Shown one piece after another: positions 49,866 through 58,511 of a DNA stretch of 64,000 nt. The notes below the pieces were generated by a model that was not told the DNA's origin, did not search any database, and saw nothing but the letters and a program-made list of their open reading frames with translations. This DNA is from Fen-1273 sp963748405 (lineage in GTDB: Bacteria > Bacteroidota > Ignavibacteria > UBA10030 > UBA6906). The translations under genes and the position numbers were made by a program. The DNA lies in the NCBI GenBank assembly GCA_963748405.1, contig CAVVIT010000011.1, positions 186,001-250,000 of the forward strand. The letters are read 5' to 3'. Every line of letters begins with the position of its first letter. Position 1 is the first letter of the stretch.

Positions 49866-50945
49866 ATGCGCACAGGAGCCATGCTGCCGGCCGTTCTCGT
49901 GATCGCGGGCCTCTTCGGGGCCTGCCAGAAGGAGTACGACCTGGCGACGCTCCCGCAGCAGCCCGGCACTTCGCTCGACACCTCGTACGTGGAGCTCTCC
50001 CCGCCGTTCCCCGGGTTTGCCGGGGCGGAGGACGTGCTCATCGGGAACGACCAGCTCCTCTACGTCGCGGACACGCGCGCCAACAGGATCGTGATGATGG
50101 ACAGGGCGGGGCACATCATGAGCACCCGCACGATGCTGCATCCGCACGCCGTCACGCAGGACCTCCGGCTCGATCTTCTTGTCGGGGGAGAGGTCGTCGC
50201 CGCGGACGGCGACACCGTGGGGGCGATATTCCGCGTCCACCTGGTCTCCTCGAACCCGGACACCGCGCATCACCTCGAGAAATCGCGCATCGACACGGTC
50301 TGGCGTGAGCTCGCGAAGCCCGCCCGCCGTTTTGCGGGCCTTGCGGTCTTTTACGACAACACGTACATCGCCGCGCGCTCCGGGCCGGACAACAGCAGCT
50401 TCATCGATCCCGACGGCCGGGTGCTCCTGTTCGACGCGGGGGACCACTTCATCACCCCCGTCCCCGCGCTGACGACGGGCGCGGGGAGCGGCATCACGAA
50501 CATCTACATCCCCTCGGGCCTCGCGGTGTTCCCGGGCGTGAAGGATTTTCTCCTCGTGCAATCGTCGGAGGGGGTGTCCTACGCCGCGATATGGCTCCAG
50601 TACCAGGTCACGTCCGATTTCGAGGGGTGGGTGCCCAAATTCGACCCTGCGAATCCCGACCAGCGCGGCGTGGATTTCATCCGCCCGAACAGGTTCCTCC
50701 TTCCCCGGGGGGTGGCGATCGACAACGTCCGGCGTGACGTGTTCATTGCGGACGCCGCGCTCGACAGCGTCTTCAAGTTCAACAGCCGGGGGGCGTTCAA
50801 ACAGGAATCCTTCGGGTTCTATCGCTCCGGCGGTGCGATGCGGCAGCCCGCCGGGCTCGCCTATTTTGCCACGGTCCTGTACGTCCTCGACGGGATGACG
50901 GGGGAGATCCTCCGCTACCGCCTGTCGGCAGACGTTCCTCATTGA
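49866..50945 (+). CDS. Lipoprotein with NHL/beta-propeller-like repeats
   Basis: 359 residues. Lipoprotein signal (LVIAGLFGACQKEY). Repeats such as GAEDVLIGNDQLLYVADTRANRIVMMD, LLPRGVAIDNVRRDVFIADAALDSVFKF and QPAGLAYFATVLYVLD show the NHL pattern of a beta-propeller. Likely extracytoplasmic binding protein. Two bases separate it from the previous gene. The downstream promoter for the patatin gene overlaps its last codons. Confidence 0.8.
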   Translation: MRTGAMLPAVLVIAGLFGACQKEYDLATLPQQPGTSLDTSYVELSPPFPGFAGAEDVLIGNDQLLYVADTRANRIVMMDRAGHIMSTRTMLHPHAVTQDLRLDLLVGGEVVAADGDTVGAIFRVHLVSSNPDTAHHLEKSRIDTVWRELAKPARRFAGLAVFYDNTYIAARSGPDNSSFIDPDGRVLLFDAGDHFITPVPALTTGAGSGITNIYIPSGLAVFPGVKDFLLVQSSEGVSYAAIWLQYQVTSDFEGWVPKFDPANPDQRGVDFIRPNRFLLPRGVAIDNVRRDVFIADAALDSVFKFNSRGAFKQESFGFYRSGGAMRQPAGLAYFATVLYVLDGMTGEILRYRLSADVPH

Positions 50946-50970
50946 TTTTACCTCCCGAAACAGCTACTTT
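50942..50970 (+). promoter_or_regulatory. Promoter of the patatin gene
   Basis: TTGATT, 17-base spacer, TACTTT, following the TTG-N20-TAnnTT pattern seen at other promoters in the window. It contains the stop codon of the preceding gene. Predicted leader about 27 bases. Confidence 0.5.
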
Positions 50971-51004
50971 TCTTCCTGTATTCTCTCTTCACCGAACGAC
51001 CCCG

Positions 51005-53752
51005 ATGCGGCGCCGACATAGCGTTTTCACCCTCCTCGCACTTCTGTTCCTGCTTCAGGGTTTCCACGTGCGTGCGGCCTCGGGAGAACGCATCACGATA
51101 CGTCCGCATTTTGATGATGCGCACCAGGTGCGCCCGCAGTTCGTCGCGCACAGGGAGCTGAAGCGTCCCCGTGTCGCCCTGGTGCTCAGCGGGGGAGGCG
51201 CGCGCGGGACGGCCCAGATCGGCGTCCTCCGCGTTCTCGAACGGTACCGGATCCCGGTCGATTTCATCGCGGCGACGAGCATGGGCGCGATCGTCGGAGG
51301 ATTGTATGCCTCGGGGTACTCCGTGGCGGAGGTGGAGTCGCTCGCCCTGGGGACGCACTGGGACGAGGTGCTCTCCCTGACCGAGGAAACAAAACGCACC
51401 GAACTGTTCGTCGACCAGAAGATCGCCGGCGACAGGAGCTTCCTCGCCGTCCGGTTCCAGGGGTTCACGCCGGTGATTCCCTCGGCGGTGTCCAGCGGCC
51501 AGCGCCTCACCGATTTCCTCAGCGCCCGCACGCTCCAGGCGCTGTATCATCCCGTCCCGGATTTCGACCACCTGAAGATCCCGTTCCGCGCGGTGGCGAC
51601 CGACCTGGTGTCGGGGACCCGCGTCGTTCTCCGGGACGGCTCGCTCGCCGAGGCGCTCCGCGCGAGCGCGACGTTCCCGCTCCTCTTCCAGCCGATCGAA
51701 AAGAACGGCATGCAGCTCGTGGACGGCGGGCTGCTCTCCAATATCCCCGTCGACGTGGCCCGCAACAGCGGGTGCGACATCATCATCGTCGTCAACTCCA
51801 CAAGCAGCCTCCGCCCTCCGGACAAGATCTTCGGTGCCCCCTGGCAGACCGCGGATCAGATCATCAGCATCATGATGAACCAGGCGAACAAGCTCCAGCT
51901 CCCCGGCGCAAACATCGTGATCACGCCGGACGTGGGGGAGCACCTCTCTTCCGATTTCCACGGCCTCGACACGCTGATCCGCCAGGGTGAGGCCGCGGCG
52001 GAAGAGAGCATGCCCGGCCTCCTCGCCCTGTACGCCAGGAAGCTTGCGCAGATGCAGGGAGAAGGGGACAGCACGGGACGGATGTTCACCGGCGTGCGGG
52101 TGGCCTTCGAGGGCTCTCCGCCTCCCGGACTCCTCCGGTCTTCGATCGAGGGAGAAGCCAACGCCGGGGTCGTCACGCTCCGGGAGATCCGGGCGGACGT
52201 CGAGGACCTGTACGCTACGGGGAAATACCGCGACGTCGCGGCGGACGTGCAGACGGACAGCGCCGGGACGCTCGTGACGTTCCGGCTCGGCGAATATCCC
52301 CTCCTGCGCGCGGTGGATTTCGAGGGAAATCTCCTGCTCCCCTCCCCGAGGTTCGAGTCCCTGATCGCGCCTCTGAAGAACCGCCCCCTCGACGCCGACT
52401 CCGTCCGGGACCGGCTCGAAGGCGTGCTCCGTCTCTACAGGGGGGCCGGGTACTCGCTCGCACGGATCGACACTTCATGGTTCGACCAGCCCGCCGGTAC
52501 GCTGCATGTCCGCATCAACGAGGGGGTGATCCACGCGCTCGACGTGCAGGGGGGGATCAGGACGCGCGACGCGTTCGTGCTGAGCGAATTCCCGCTGCGC
52601 GCGGGGGACGTCTTCCAGATCGACAGGGCGAGGAAGGGGATCACGAACATCGCGAGCACGAACCTGTTCGATTTCGTGTATCTTGAAGTCTCCTACGAAG
52701 CGGGCCAGCCGGTGATCACGATCCGGCTCCAGGAGCGTCCCTCACAGCTCGTCAGGATCGGCACGAGGGCCGACAACGAGCGCTACCTCCAGGGCCTCCT
52801 CGATGTGCGCGATGAAAATTTCCAGGGGTCCGGCATGGACCTCGGGATGACGCTCGCCGGGGGACAGAGGAACGTGGACCTCGTCGTGGAATACAGGGCC
52901 CGGCGGCTCTTTAATTCCTATCTCACGCTCGGCGTGGGGGGGTTCATCAAGACGCTCGACAGCTACCTGTTCGCCGACGGCGCACAGACCGAGCAGTACC
53001 ACTGGACCCGCGACGTCGTGGGGGAATACCGGGACCTGCGCTACGGGGTGAACGTCACGTTCGGGACGCAGCTGGAGCGCCTGGGGAATGCGACGCTGGA
53101 ATTCATACTCGAAAACGTGAAGATCCGCAGCCTGGCCAACGCCGACGCGCTGGAGGACCAGTACCGCCTTGCCCTGTTCCGCCTGGGGACGATCGTCGAC
53201 ACGAAGGACCGGTCTCCGTTTCCCCTGAGCGGCGTCGGGCTTGACATTTCGTACGAATTCGCCGTCGACGGTTTCGGGAGCAGCATCAGCTATAACTCGC
53301 TGAAGGTGACGTACGAGACGTTCACGACGTGGGCCGGGCGGCACACGTTCCATCCGCGCTTCACGATGGGCTTTGCCGACAAGACGATGCCCTTCGCGCA
53401 GGAATTCCGACTGGGCGGGCTCGACAGCTTCTTCGGGACGCGCGAGGACGACAGGAGGGGGAGAGAGCTCCTGCTGATGAACATGGAATACCGGTACTTC
53501 CTGCCGTTCAAGATCCTCTTCGAGACGTATCTCAGCGCCCGGTACGATCTCGGGACGATCTCCGAAGTCCCGGAGGAGATCAAGTTCAGCACGCTCCGCC
53601 ACGGACTGGGACTGGAGCTCGCGTTCGACACGCCGATCGGTCAGGCGGGGGTGGGCGTCGGGAAGAGCTTTTTCTTCAACAGGGACCTCCCGAACGATCC
53701 CGTCCAGCAGGGTCCGCTCGTCTGGTATTTCGTCATCGGCTACCGGTTCTGA
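51005..53752 (+). CDS. Patatin-like phospholipase fused to POTRA and outer-membrane barrel
   Basis: 915 residues. Signal peptide (LLALLFLLQGFHVRA). Patatin domain with oxyanion loop SGGGARG (62-68), nucleophile Ser92 in ATSMGAIVG (the usual leading Gly is Ala) and catalytic Asp240 in VDGGLLSNIP. Next are POTRA-like segments (about 360-570), then a BamA/Omp85-type barrel ending VIGYRF. The layout matches type Vd autotransporter-like PlpD proteins. Expected to sit in the outer membrane with the lipase exported or periplasmic. The start at 51005 begins right at the signal peptide. Confidence 0.9.
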   Translation: MRRRHSVFTLLALLFLLQGFHVRAASGERITIRPHFDDAHQVRPQFVAHRELKRPRVALVLSGGGARGTAQIGVLRVLERYRIPVDFIAATSMGAIVGGLYASGYSVAEVESLALGTHWDEVLSLTEETKRTELFVDQKIAGDRSFLAVRFQGFTPVIPSAVSSGQRLTDFLSARTLQALYHPVPDFDHLKIPFRAVATDLVSGTRVVLRDGSLAEALRASATFPLLFQPIEKNGMQLVDGGLLSNIPVDVARNSGCDIIIVVNSTSSLRPPDKIFGAPWQTADQIISIMMNQANKLQLPGANIVITPDVGEHLSSDFHGLDTLIRQGEAAAEESMPGLLALYARKLAQMQGEGDSTGRMFTGVRVAFEGSPPPGLLRSSIEGEANAGVVTLREIRADVEDLYATGKYRDVAADVQTDSAGTLVTFRLGEYPLLRAVDFEGNLLLPSPRFESLIAPLKNRPLDADSVRDRLEGVLRLYRGAGYSLARIDTSWFDQPAGTLHVRINEGVIHALDVQGGIRTRDAFVLSEFPLRAGDVFQIDRARKGITNIASTNLFDFVYLEVSYEAGQPVITIRLQERPSQLVRIGTRADNERYLQGLLDVRDENFQGSGMDLGMTLAGGQRNVDLVVEYRARRLFNSYLTLGVGGFIKTLDSYLFADGAQTEQYHWTRDVVGEYRDLRYGVNVTFGTQLERLGNATLEFILENVKIRSLANADALEDQYRLALFRLGTIVDTKDRSPFPLSGVGLDISYEFAVDGFGSSISYNSLKVTYETFTTWAGRHTFHPRFTMGFADKTMPFAQEFRLGGLDSFFGTREDDRRGRELLLMNMEYRYFLPFKILFETYLSARYDLGTISEVPEEIKFSTLRHGLGLELAFDTPIGQAGVGVGKSFFFNRDLPNDPVQQGPLVWYFVIGYRF

Positions 53753-53778
53753 TTTCTTTCGCCCCGATTTCCTATATT
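53750..53778 (+). promoter_or_regulatory. Candidate promoter of the 87-residue gene
   Basis: TGATTT, 17-base spacer, TATATT. The -35 is weak but the -10 is good. The ATG is at 53827. Confidence 0.4.
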
Positions 53779-53826
53779 GACACGCGGACAGCCGCCCGCG
53801 CACGCATCACGAGGAGAGGATCGACA

Positions 53827-54090
53827 ATGACGACAAAAGCGCCGTCGGCCGTCAGAGCCGCGGAAAAGAGTTCGCTCGAAAGCATCGCCTACGCGAGCGT
53901 CGCCGGGATACCCGCGGCGGACCCGCACGATCGCGACAGGCTCGGGTACAACGTGTGGCGTTATCTGGCGACGCGGCGTGACTCGCTCGCGTTCTCCGTC
54001 AGGACGTCGGGTGCGCGCCTGGGCATCAGCGAGGAAGAGGCGGTCAGGACCATCACGGCATCGCTCCGCGCACAGGGCGTGGATCTCTGA
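53827..54090 (+). CDS. Small protein of unknown function (87 residues)
   Basis: No family recognised. Mostly helical and charged; the C-terminal part (SAFSV-like start, then RLGISEEEAVRTITASLRAQGVDL) looks like a small helical or winged-helix-like end. GAGGAGAGGATCGACA precedes the ATG, so translation is well supported. It lies 39 bases upstream of the SDR gene and may share its transcript. Confidence 0.65.
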   Translation: MTTKAPSAVRAAEKSSLESIAYASVAGIPAADPHDRDRLGYNVWRYLATRRDSLAFSVRTSGARLGISEEEAVRTITASLRAQGVDL

Positions 54091-54129
54091 CGCGCCGGGC
54101 GGGGTTGTCGCACATCCTTCGGAGGGACC

Positions 54130-54924
54130 ATGGAACTGGGACTGCGTGGCAGGGTTGCGGTGGTCTGCGCGGCAAGCCGGGGGCTCGGCAGGGCGGCTGC
54201 GGCGGAGTTCGTGAGGGAAGGGGCGCACGTCGTGATCTGCGCGCGCGATGCGCGCGCGCTCAGGGTGGCCGCCCGGGAAATCCGGTCCTCCGCAGGGGAT
54301 GCCCGTGTGCTCGAAGTCGCCGCCGACCTGACGAAACCGCAGCATATCAAGCGTCTCTTCCGCTCGGCGCTTCGCGAGTTCGGGAAAGTCGACATCCTTG
54401 TCACGAACGCGGGGGGGCCGCCCGTGGCGTCCTTTCCGGACCTGGACGACAGGACGTGGCAGAAGGGAATCGACTTGAACCTCATGAGCACGATCCGGTG
54501 CATCCGTGAGGCCCTCCCCCTCATGCAGAAACAGCACTGGGGCCGCATCGTCAACATCACGTCGTTCGCCGCAAAGCAGCCGGTCGACGACCTCGTCATA
54601 TCGTCCACCGTCCGTCCCGGGGTCCTGGGACTCTCCAAGGTCCTTGCCAACCGGTACACGCGGGAGGGGATTCTCATCAACAGCGTCGCTCCCGGGTACA
54701 TACTGACCGGCCGACAGCAGGAAATCGGCGCGGCACGCGCGAAGGCGGCGGGGATCGCGCCGTCGGAGTACATCGATTCGGTGGGGAAGGGTATTCCGGC
54801 CGGCCGGTTCGGGACTCCGGAGGAGCTGGCCGCCGTGATCGTCTTTCTCGCCTCCGAGCGGGCAAGCTATGTCAGCGGGACGACGGTCAACGTCGACGGG
54901 GGGCTCATGAAGGGGATCATCTGA
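54130..54924 (+). CDS. SDR-family protein with altered catalytic motif
   Basis: 264 residues with a classical SDR fold: cofactor motif AASRGLGRAAA, NAGG, IVNITSFAAKQP (Ser) and the C-terminal YVSGTTVNVDGG. The usual YxxxK is replaced: SSTVRPGVLGLSK aligns Ser and Arg with the Tyr and Lys. A known BKR-like SDR subgroup has similar changes and its activity is unclear. GGAGGG precedes the ATG. The stop overlaps the next gene (TGATG). Confidence 0.85.
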   Translation: MELGLRGRVAVVCAASRGLGRAAAAEFVREGAHVVICARDARALRVAAREIRSSAGDARVLEVAADLTKPQHIKRLFRSALREFGKVDILVTNAGGPPVASFPDLDDRTWQKGIDLNLMSTIRCIREALPLMQKQHWGRIVNITSFAAKQPVDDLVISSTVRPGVLGLSKVLANRYTREGILINSVAPGYILTGRQQEIGAARAKAAGIAPSEYIDSVGKGIPAGRFGTPEELAAVIVFLASERASYVSGTTVNVDGGLMKGII

Positions 54925-55559
54925 TGGGCATGGTGACGGAAATGCATCTTCCCGGCGGAGGGGGAGAGCCCGCGGCGAGGTTTAACTACCGGGGGATGCA
55001 CAGGTACCTGATCACGCTTCTGGCCCATCCGTCGTGCCGTGCGCTTGTCGAACGCGAGACGGTGATACCGACGCTCGACCTCCTGCGCGATGCGGGCCGC
55101 GCGCACGGGTTCGATGTGTACGCGTACTGTTTTCTTCCCGACCGGCTCGTGCTCCTTGTCCGGGGGAAAGAGGAAAACTCCGACATGAAAGTCTTCCTTG
55201 CGGCGTTCCGGTCGGCCTCCGAGTCCGCGTTCGGGGCGCGGACCGGGAAGCGTCTCTGGTCGAAGAGATATCAGGAGCGGGTGCTCCGGAAGACCGAAGT
55301 GACGCGCACGATCGCGGAGGAAGTTTTCAGGATTCCCGTGAAGGCCGGCCTTGCGGGGGCGACGGAACGATATGCGTTTCAGGGTTCCTTCGTGATCGCC
55401 TCTGAACCTTCGACCAGGCCGCCCGGGAGACCGCCCTTCAAAACCGGGAGGAGGCCGCCTCCCGGGCGCGCGCAAGGGAGACCGTCCGGCCGCCCGGGGG
55501 GGGTGTTCAGAAAGCCCGGCCGTCCCGGGGGAAAATTCAGAAAGCCCGGCCGCACCTGA
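54924..55559 (+). CDS. Domesticated REP-associated-transposase-like (Y1) protein with basic tail
   Basis: 211 residues. Residues 20-150 match the Y1-type transposase fold: RGMHRYLITLL, HGFDVYAYCFLPDRLVLLV, and the tyrosine region LWSKRYQERVLRKTEV (Tyr116). The metal-binding H-x-H that normally follows PD is RLV at residues 74-76, so nuclease activity should be lost. Residues 163-211 are rich in Pro, Gly, Arg and Lys with a repeated FRKPGRPGG unit, suggesting nucleic-acid binding. It is coupled to the SDR gene, unlike a mobile element. Confidence 0.75.
   Translation: MGMVTEMHLPGGGGEPAARFNYRGMHRYLITLLAHPSCRALVERETVIPTLDLLRDAGRAHGFDVYAYCFLPDRLVLLVRGKEENSDMKVFLAAFRSASESAFGARTGKRLWSKRYQERVLRKTEVTRTIAEEVFRIPVKAGLAGATERYAFQGSFVIASEPSTRPPGRPPFKTGRRPPPGRAQGRPSGRPGGVFRKPGRPGGKFRKPGRT
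55506..55552 (+). repeat. Direct repeat in the basic tail of the Y1-like gene
   Basis: TTCAGAAAGCCCGGCCG occurs at 55506-55522 and again at 55536-55552, a 30-base period encoding the two FRKPGRPGG-like units. Confidence 0.8.
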
Positions 55560-55580
55560 AGTTTTCCGCACTTCGACGCA

Positions 55581-58355
55581 TTACTCCCGCGCCCCTCCAT
55601 CCCCTTTCATTGCCTCGCGCACCGCTCGCGCCACGTCGTCGGGGAGATACGGTTTCTCGATGAATCCGCACGCCCCCAATCCGAGGAGCTCTGTCCTCGT
55701 CTCCGGATCGAGGTACCCTGTGGCGATGACGACGCGCGCAGAGGGACGGAGGGCCCGGATCTTCAGGAAGAGGTCCCGCCCGCTCATTCCCGGGAGGCCG
55801 AGGTCGCTGATGACGAGCGCGATCTCCTCCCCCAGCGATTCGTATACGCTCAGGGCCTGCCCGCCGCTTGAGGCGGTGAGGACGGTGTAGCCGAGCGCCT
55901 CGAGCGACGCCTTGAGGAGCTCCGAGAGCAGTTCCTCGTCTTCCACGACGAGGAGCGTCTCGGTCCCCCGCGTCCGCGAACGCTCCGCTTCCCGCATGTC
56001 GGCGGTGAAGTGGGCCCCCGTCGGGGGGACGGGAAAGTCCAGCCGGAATTTCGTTCCCCGCCCGGGGGAGGAATCGACGGAGATGGTTCCCCCGTGTCCC
56101 TGGACGATCCCGTAGACCACCGACAGGCCGAGGCCGGTCCCACGTCCCGGTTCCTTCGTCGTAAAGAACGGTTCGAATATCCTCCGCTTCGTCGTCTCGT
56201 CCATGCCGGAACCCGTATCGGCGACGGTGAGCCTTGCGAAGCATCCCTGGAGCCCCGCCTGTTTCCTGATGCTCTCGGTGGAAATCGTCAGCGATCCCCC
56301 CGCCGGCATCGCATCCCTGGCGTTGACGCAGAGGTTCAGGAGCGTCTGGTGGAGCTGCGTCCTGTCCCCCTCCACCGCGGGGAGATCGGGATCGAGGTGC
56401 AGCGTGATCGCGATGGTCCGCGGAAACGTCTCTTCGAGCATCCGCCCGAGCTCCGAGGCGATTTCATTCAGGTTCACGTGTTCGAACACGACGTTCGCCT
56501 TCCGCGCGAACGTCAGGATCTGCCGGACGAGGGCGGCCCCCCTGTTCGCCGCTTTCTCGATCGCCCCCGCGCTCCGGCTCAACCGGGCGGGGTTCGAGGC
56601 CACTTCCCCGAGCAGGGAGGCGTGCCCCATGATGATCCCGAGGATGTTGTTGAAGTCGTGGGCGATGCCCCCGGCGAGCGTCCCGAGCGATTCGAGCTTC
56701 TGCGACTGCAGGAGCTGCTGCTCCAGGTTCTTGCGGTCGGTGATGTCCATGTTCATCCCCATGATCCCGCGGACAGCGCCGTCACGCCGTATCGGGGAGA
56801 TGATGTTGTACACGTGGACCGTTCGTTCCCCTTCGTTGTACTGTGTTTCTCCCGTGACGACCTCGCCGGCGAACGCCCGCCTGTTGTTCTCCTGCCAGAG
56901 CTGGACCACGGCGGGATCGAGCCCGGTCTCGGACGGCCGCCTGCCGATCTGGTATCCCCACCGTGCGATCGACGTCGGGTTCTGCATCACGTACCGCCCG
57001 TCCATGTCGCACACCCAGAGCTCGAACGGGAGGCTCTCGAACACCGTCTGCAGCAGCGCCTCGCTCTCGCGCACGGCCTCCTCCGAGCGCTTCCGTTCGA
57101 TGGCCATCGCGATCTGCGTCGACACGAACGCCAGGATGTCGTAGTGTTCCCTGCGGAACCTGACCCCCTCGGAATAGCTCTGGACGACGAGGGCGCCCCG
57201 CGTCTGTCCGGACGTCGAGAGGGGGACGCCGAGCCAGTCGAGCGACGGGGCCCCGAGTGCTTCCACCAGCCCTCCCTCGACCATCTCCCTGAAGACCTCC
57301 GGGGAGGCGAGCAGGGGCTCGCCCGTCCGGATCACGTATTCCGTGAGCCCTTTCCCGGCGGCCCGGGGGGCCGGCGCCCTGTCATGCTCGTCGACGAAAT
57401 ACGGGAAGGAAAGGAGTCCCGTCTGCTCGTCAAGGACGGCGATGTAGAAATTCTGCGCAGGCATCAGCTCGCCGACGATTTCGTGTATCGCCCTGTAGAG
57501 CTCGAACAGGTTGTCCGTCGTGCTGACCGCGGCGGCGATCCGGTAGGTCGCCGTCTGTATCCGTTCGGCCCGTTTTCGCTCCGTGAGATCGCGTGCCACG
57601 GCGACGAACGCGGTCGGCTCCCCCTCGTCGTTCCTGAGAGGCGAGAGCCACACGTCGAGCGGCGACTCCGGGCCCCCTTTTTTCCGGGCGGTCCATTCCC
57701 CGTGCCAGCTTTCCTCGACCGCGTCCCGCACGATCTGCTCTCTCATGGGGGTTCCCGGCAGGGGTGCGCCGATGGAGGAAATGTCCTGGCCGATCAGCTC
57801 GTGCTGGTCGCAGCCGAGGAGGATCTGGATGGAGTCGTTGACGAAAAGGATCCGCCCCTGCTTGTCGATGAGTGCGACGGAATCGCGCGTGGAGGCGACC
57901 GTCTGGGCGAGGAGCCGGATTTCCCGGTCAGCGAGACGACGGTCCGTGACGTCCATCGTCATCCCGCTGATCCCCGTGACGTTTCCCGCCTCGTCGTGGA
58001 GGGGTTCGAGCGTCAGCTCGAAGTGCCGGTCTCCTTCCTCCCCCGCGTGCGTGATGTCCTGCCGGCAGCCCCGCCCGGTCTGAAGGACCCGCTGCTTGAG
58101 TTCCGTCAGCTTCTGCGCGTTCCCCGGCGTGAAAAGATCATCGTCGCGCCTGCCGATGAACGGCGCGGCGCTCTTTGAACCGGGTTCACGGGGATTGAAA
58201 AACCACGTATAGCGGAGCGACGCGTCCTGCGTGAAGAGGATTGCGGGGGAACTCTTGAGAATGTCGTAGATCTTCTGTTCCGCGGTACCGTGCGGAGCGT
58301 GTGCGGGCGTGCTTCTGACCGGTTCGCCGGCGTCCCGGTCGTTGTGTGCATTCAT
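55581..58355 (-). CDS. Hybrid histidine kinase (PAS-PAS-GAF-PAS-HisKA-HATPase-REC)
   Basis: 924 residues, no membrane segment, so a cytoplasmic sensor. PAS 1 about 28-140, PAS 2 about 148-262, GAF about 270-420, PAS 3 about 430-545. HisKA has His566 in GGIAHDFNN. HATPase motifs NLCVNARDAM, DTGSGM and GTGLGLSVVYGIV. The C-terminal receiver has VVEDEE and the phospho-acceptor in VISDLGLPGMSG. No output regulator is adjacent. A near-perfect sigma-54 promoter lies upstream. The ligand sensed is unknown. Confidence 0.92.
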   Translation of the reverse strand: MNAHNDRDAGEPVRSTPAHAPHGTAEQKIYDILKSSPAILFTQDASLRYTWFFNPREPGSKSAAPFIGRRDDDLFTPGNAQKLTELKQRVLQTGRGCRQDITHAGEEGDRHFELTLEPLHDEAGNVTGISGMTMDVTDRRLADREIRLLAQTVASTRDSVALIDKQGRILFVNDSIQILLGCDQHELIGQDISSIGAPLPGTPMREQIVRDAVEESWHGEWTARKKGGPESPLDVWLSPLRNDEGEPTAFVAVARDLTERKRAERIQTATYRIAAAVSTTDNLFELYRAIHEIVGELMPAQNFYIAVLDEQTGLLSFPYFVDEHDRAPAPRAAGKGLTEYVIRTGEPLLASPEVFREMVEGGLVEALGAPSLDWLGVPLSTSGQTRGALVVQSYSEGVRFRREHYDILAFVSTQIAMAIERKRSEEAVRESEALLQTVFESLPFELWVCDMDGRYVMQNPTSIARWGYQIGRRPSETGLDPAVVQLWQENNRRAFAGEVVTGETQYNEGERTVHVYNIISPIRRDGAVRGIMGMNMDITDRKNLEQQLLQSQKLESLGTLAGGIAHDFNNILGIIMGHASLLGEVASNPARLSRSAGAIEKAANRGAALVRQILTFARKANVVFEHVNLNEIASELGRMLEETFPRTIAITLHLDPDLPAVEGDRTQLHQTLLNLCVNARDAMPAGGSLTISTESIRKQAGLQGCFARLTVADTGSGMDETTKRRIFEPFFTTKEPGRGTGLGLSVVYGIVQGHGGTISVDSSPGRGTKFRLDFPVPPTGAHFTADMREAERSRTRGTETLLVVEDEELLSELLKASLEALGYTVLTASSGGQALSVYESLGEEIALVISDLGLPGMSGRDLFLKIRALRPSARVVIATGYLDPETRTELLGLGACGFIEKPYLPDDVARAVREAMKGDGGARE

Positions 58356-58407
58356 GGGAACGGGTTCTCGGGCTTGTGTGTGCCCCCAGTGAGAATATAA
58401 GGAGGGC

Positions 58408-58422
58408 GCAACAGACGTGCCA
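58408..58422 (-). promoter_or_regulatory. Sigma-54 (-24/-12) promoter of the hybrid kinase gene
   Basis: TGGCACGTCTGTTGC on the minus strand matches every conserved -24/-12 base. Predicted start about 40 bases before the kinase ATG. Confidence 0.8.
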
Positions 58423-58480
58423 TCTTTCGGGTCGGAAGATGCGCTGTTTCCGCGCAAATGTCGGCGTGGAGGAGGACCAT

Positions 58481-58496
58481 TTCCCAGGATTGGGAA
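58481..58496. promoter_or_regulatory. Palindromic candidate enhancer site of the kinase promoter
   Basis: TTCCCAGGATTGGGAA: perfect six-base arms, extending to CCATT/AATGG with one base out of step. Centred about 92 bases upstream of the predicted start. It differs from the hydrogenase-island sites, suggesting a different activator. Confidence 0.5.
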
Positions 58497-58511
58497 TGGC
58501 GGGGGGACTTC

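Noticed and set aside
58441..58455. GCGC-flanked TTTCCGC as a hydrogenase-type enhancer half-site at the kinase promoter
   Set aside because: It is only about 20 bases from the -24 element and lacks the second arm. The TTCCCA/TGGGAA palindrome is a better candidate.
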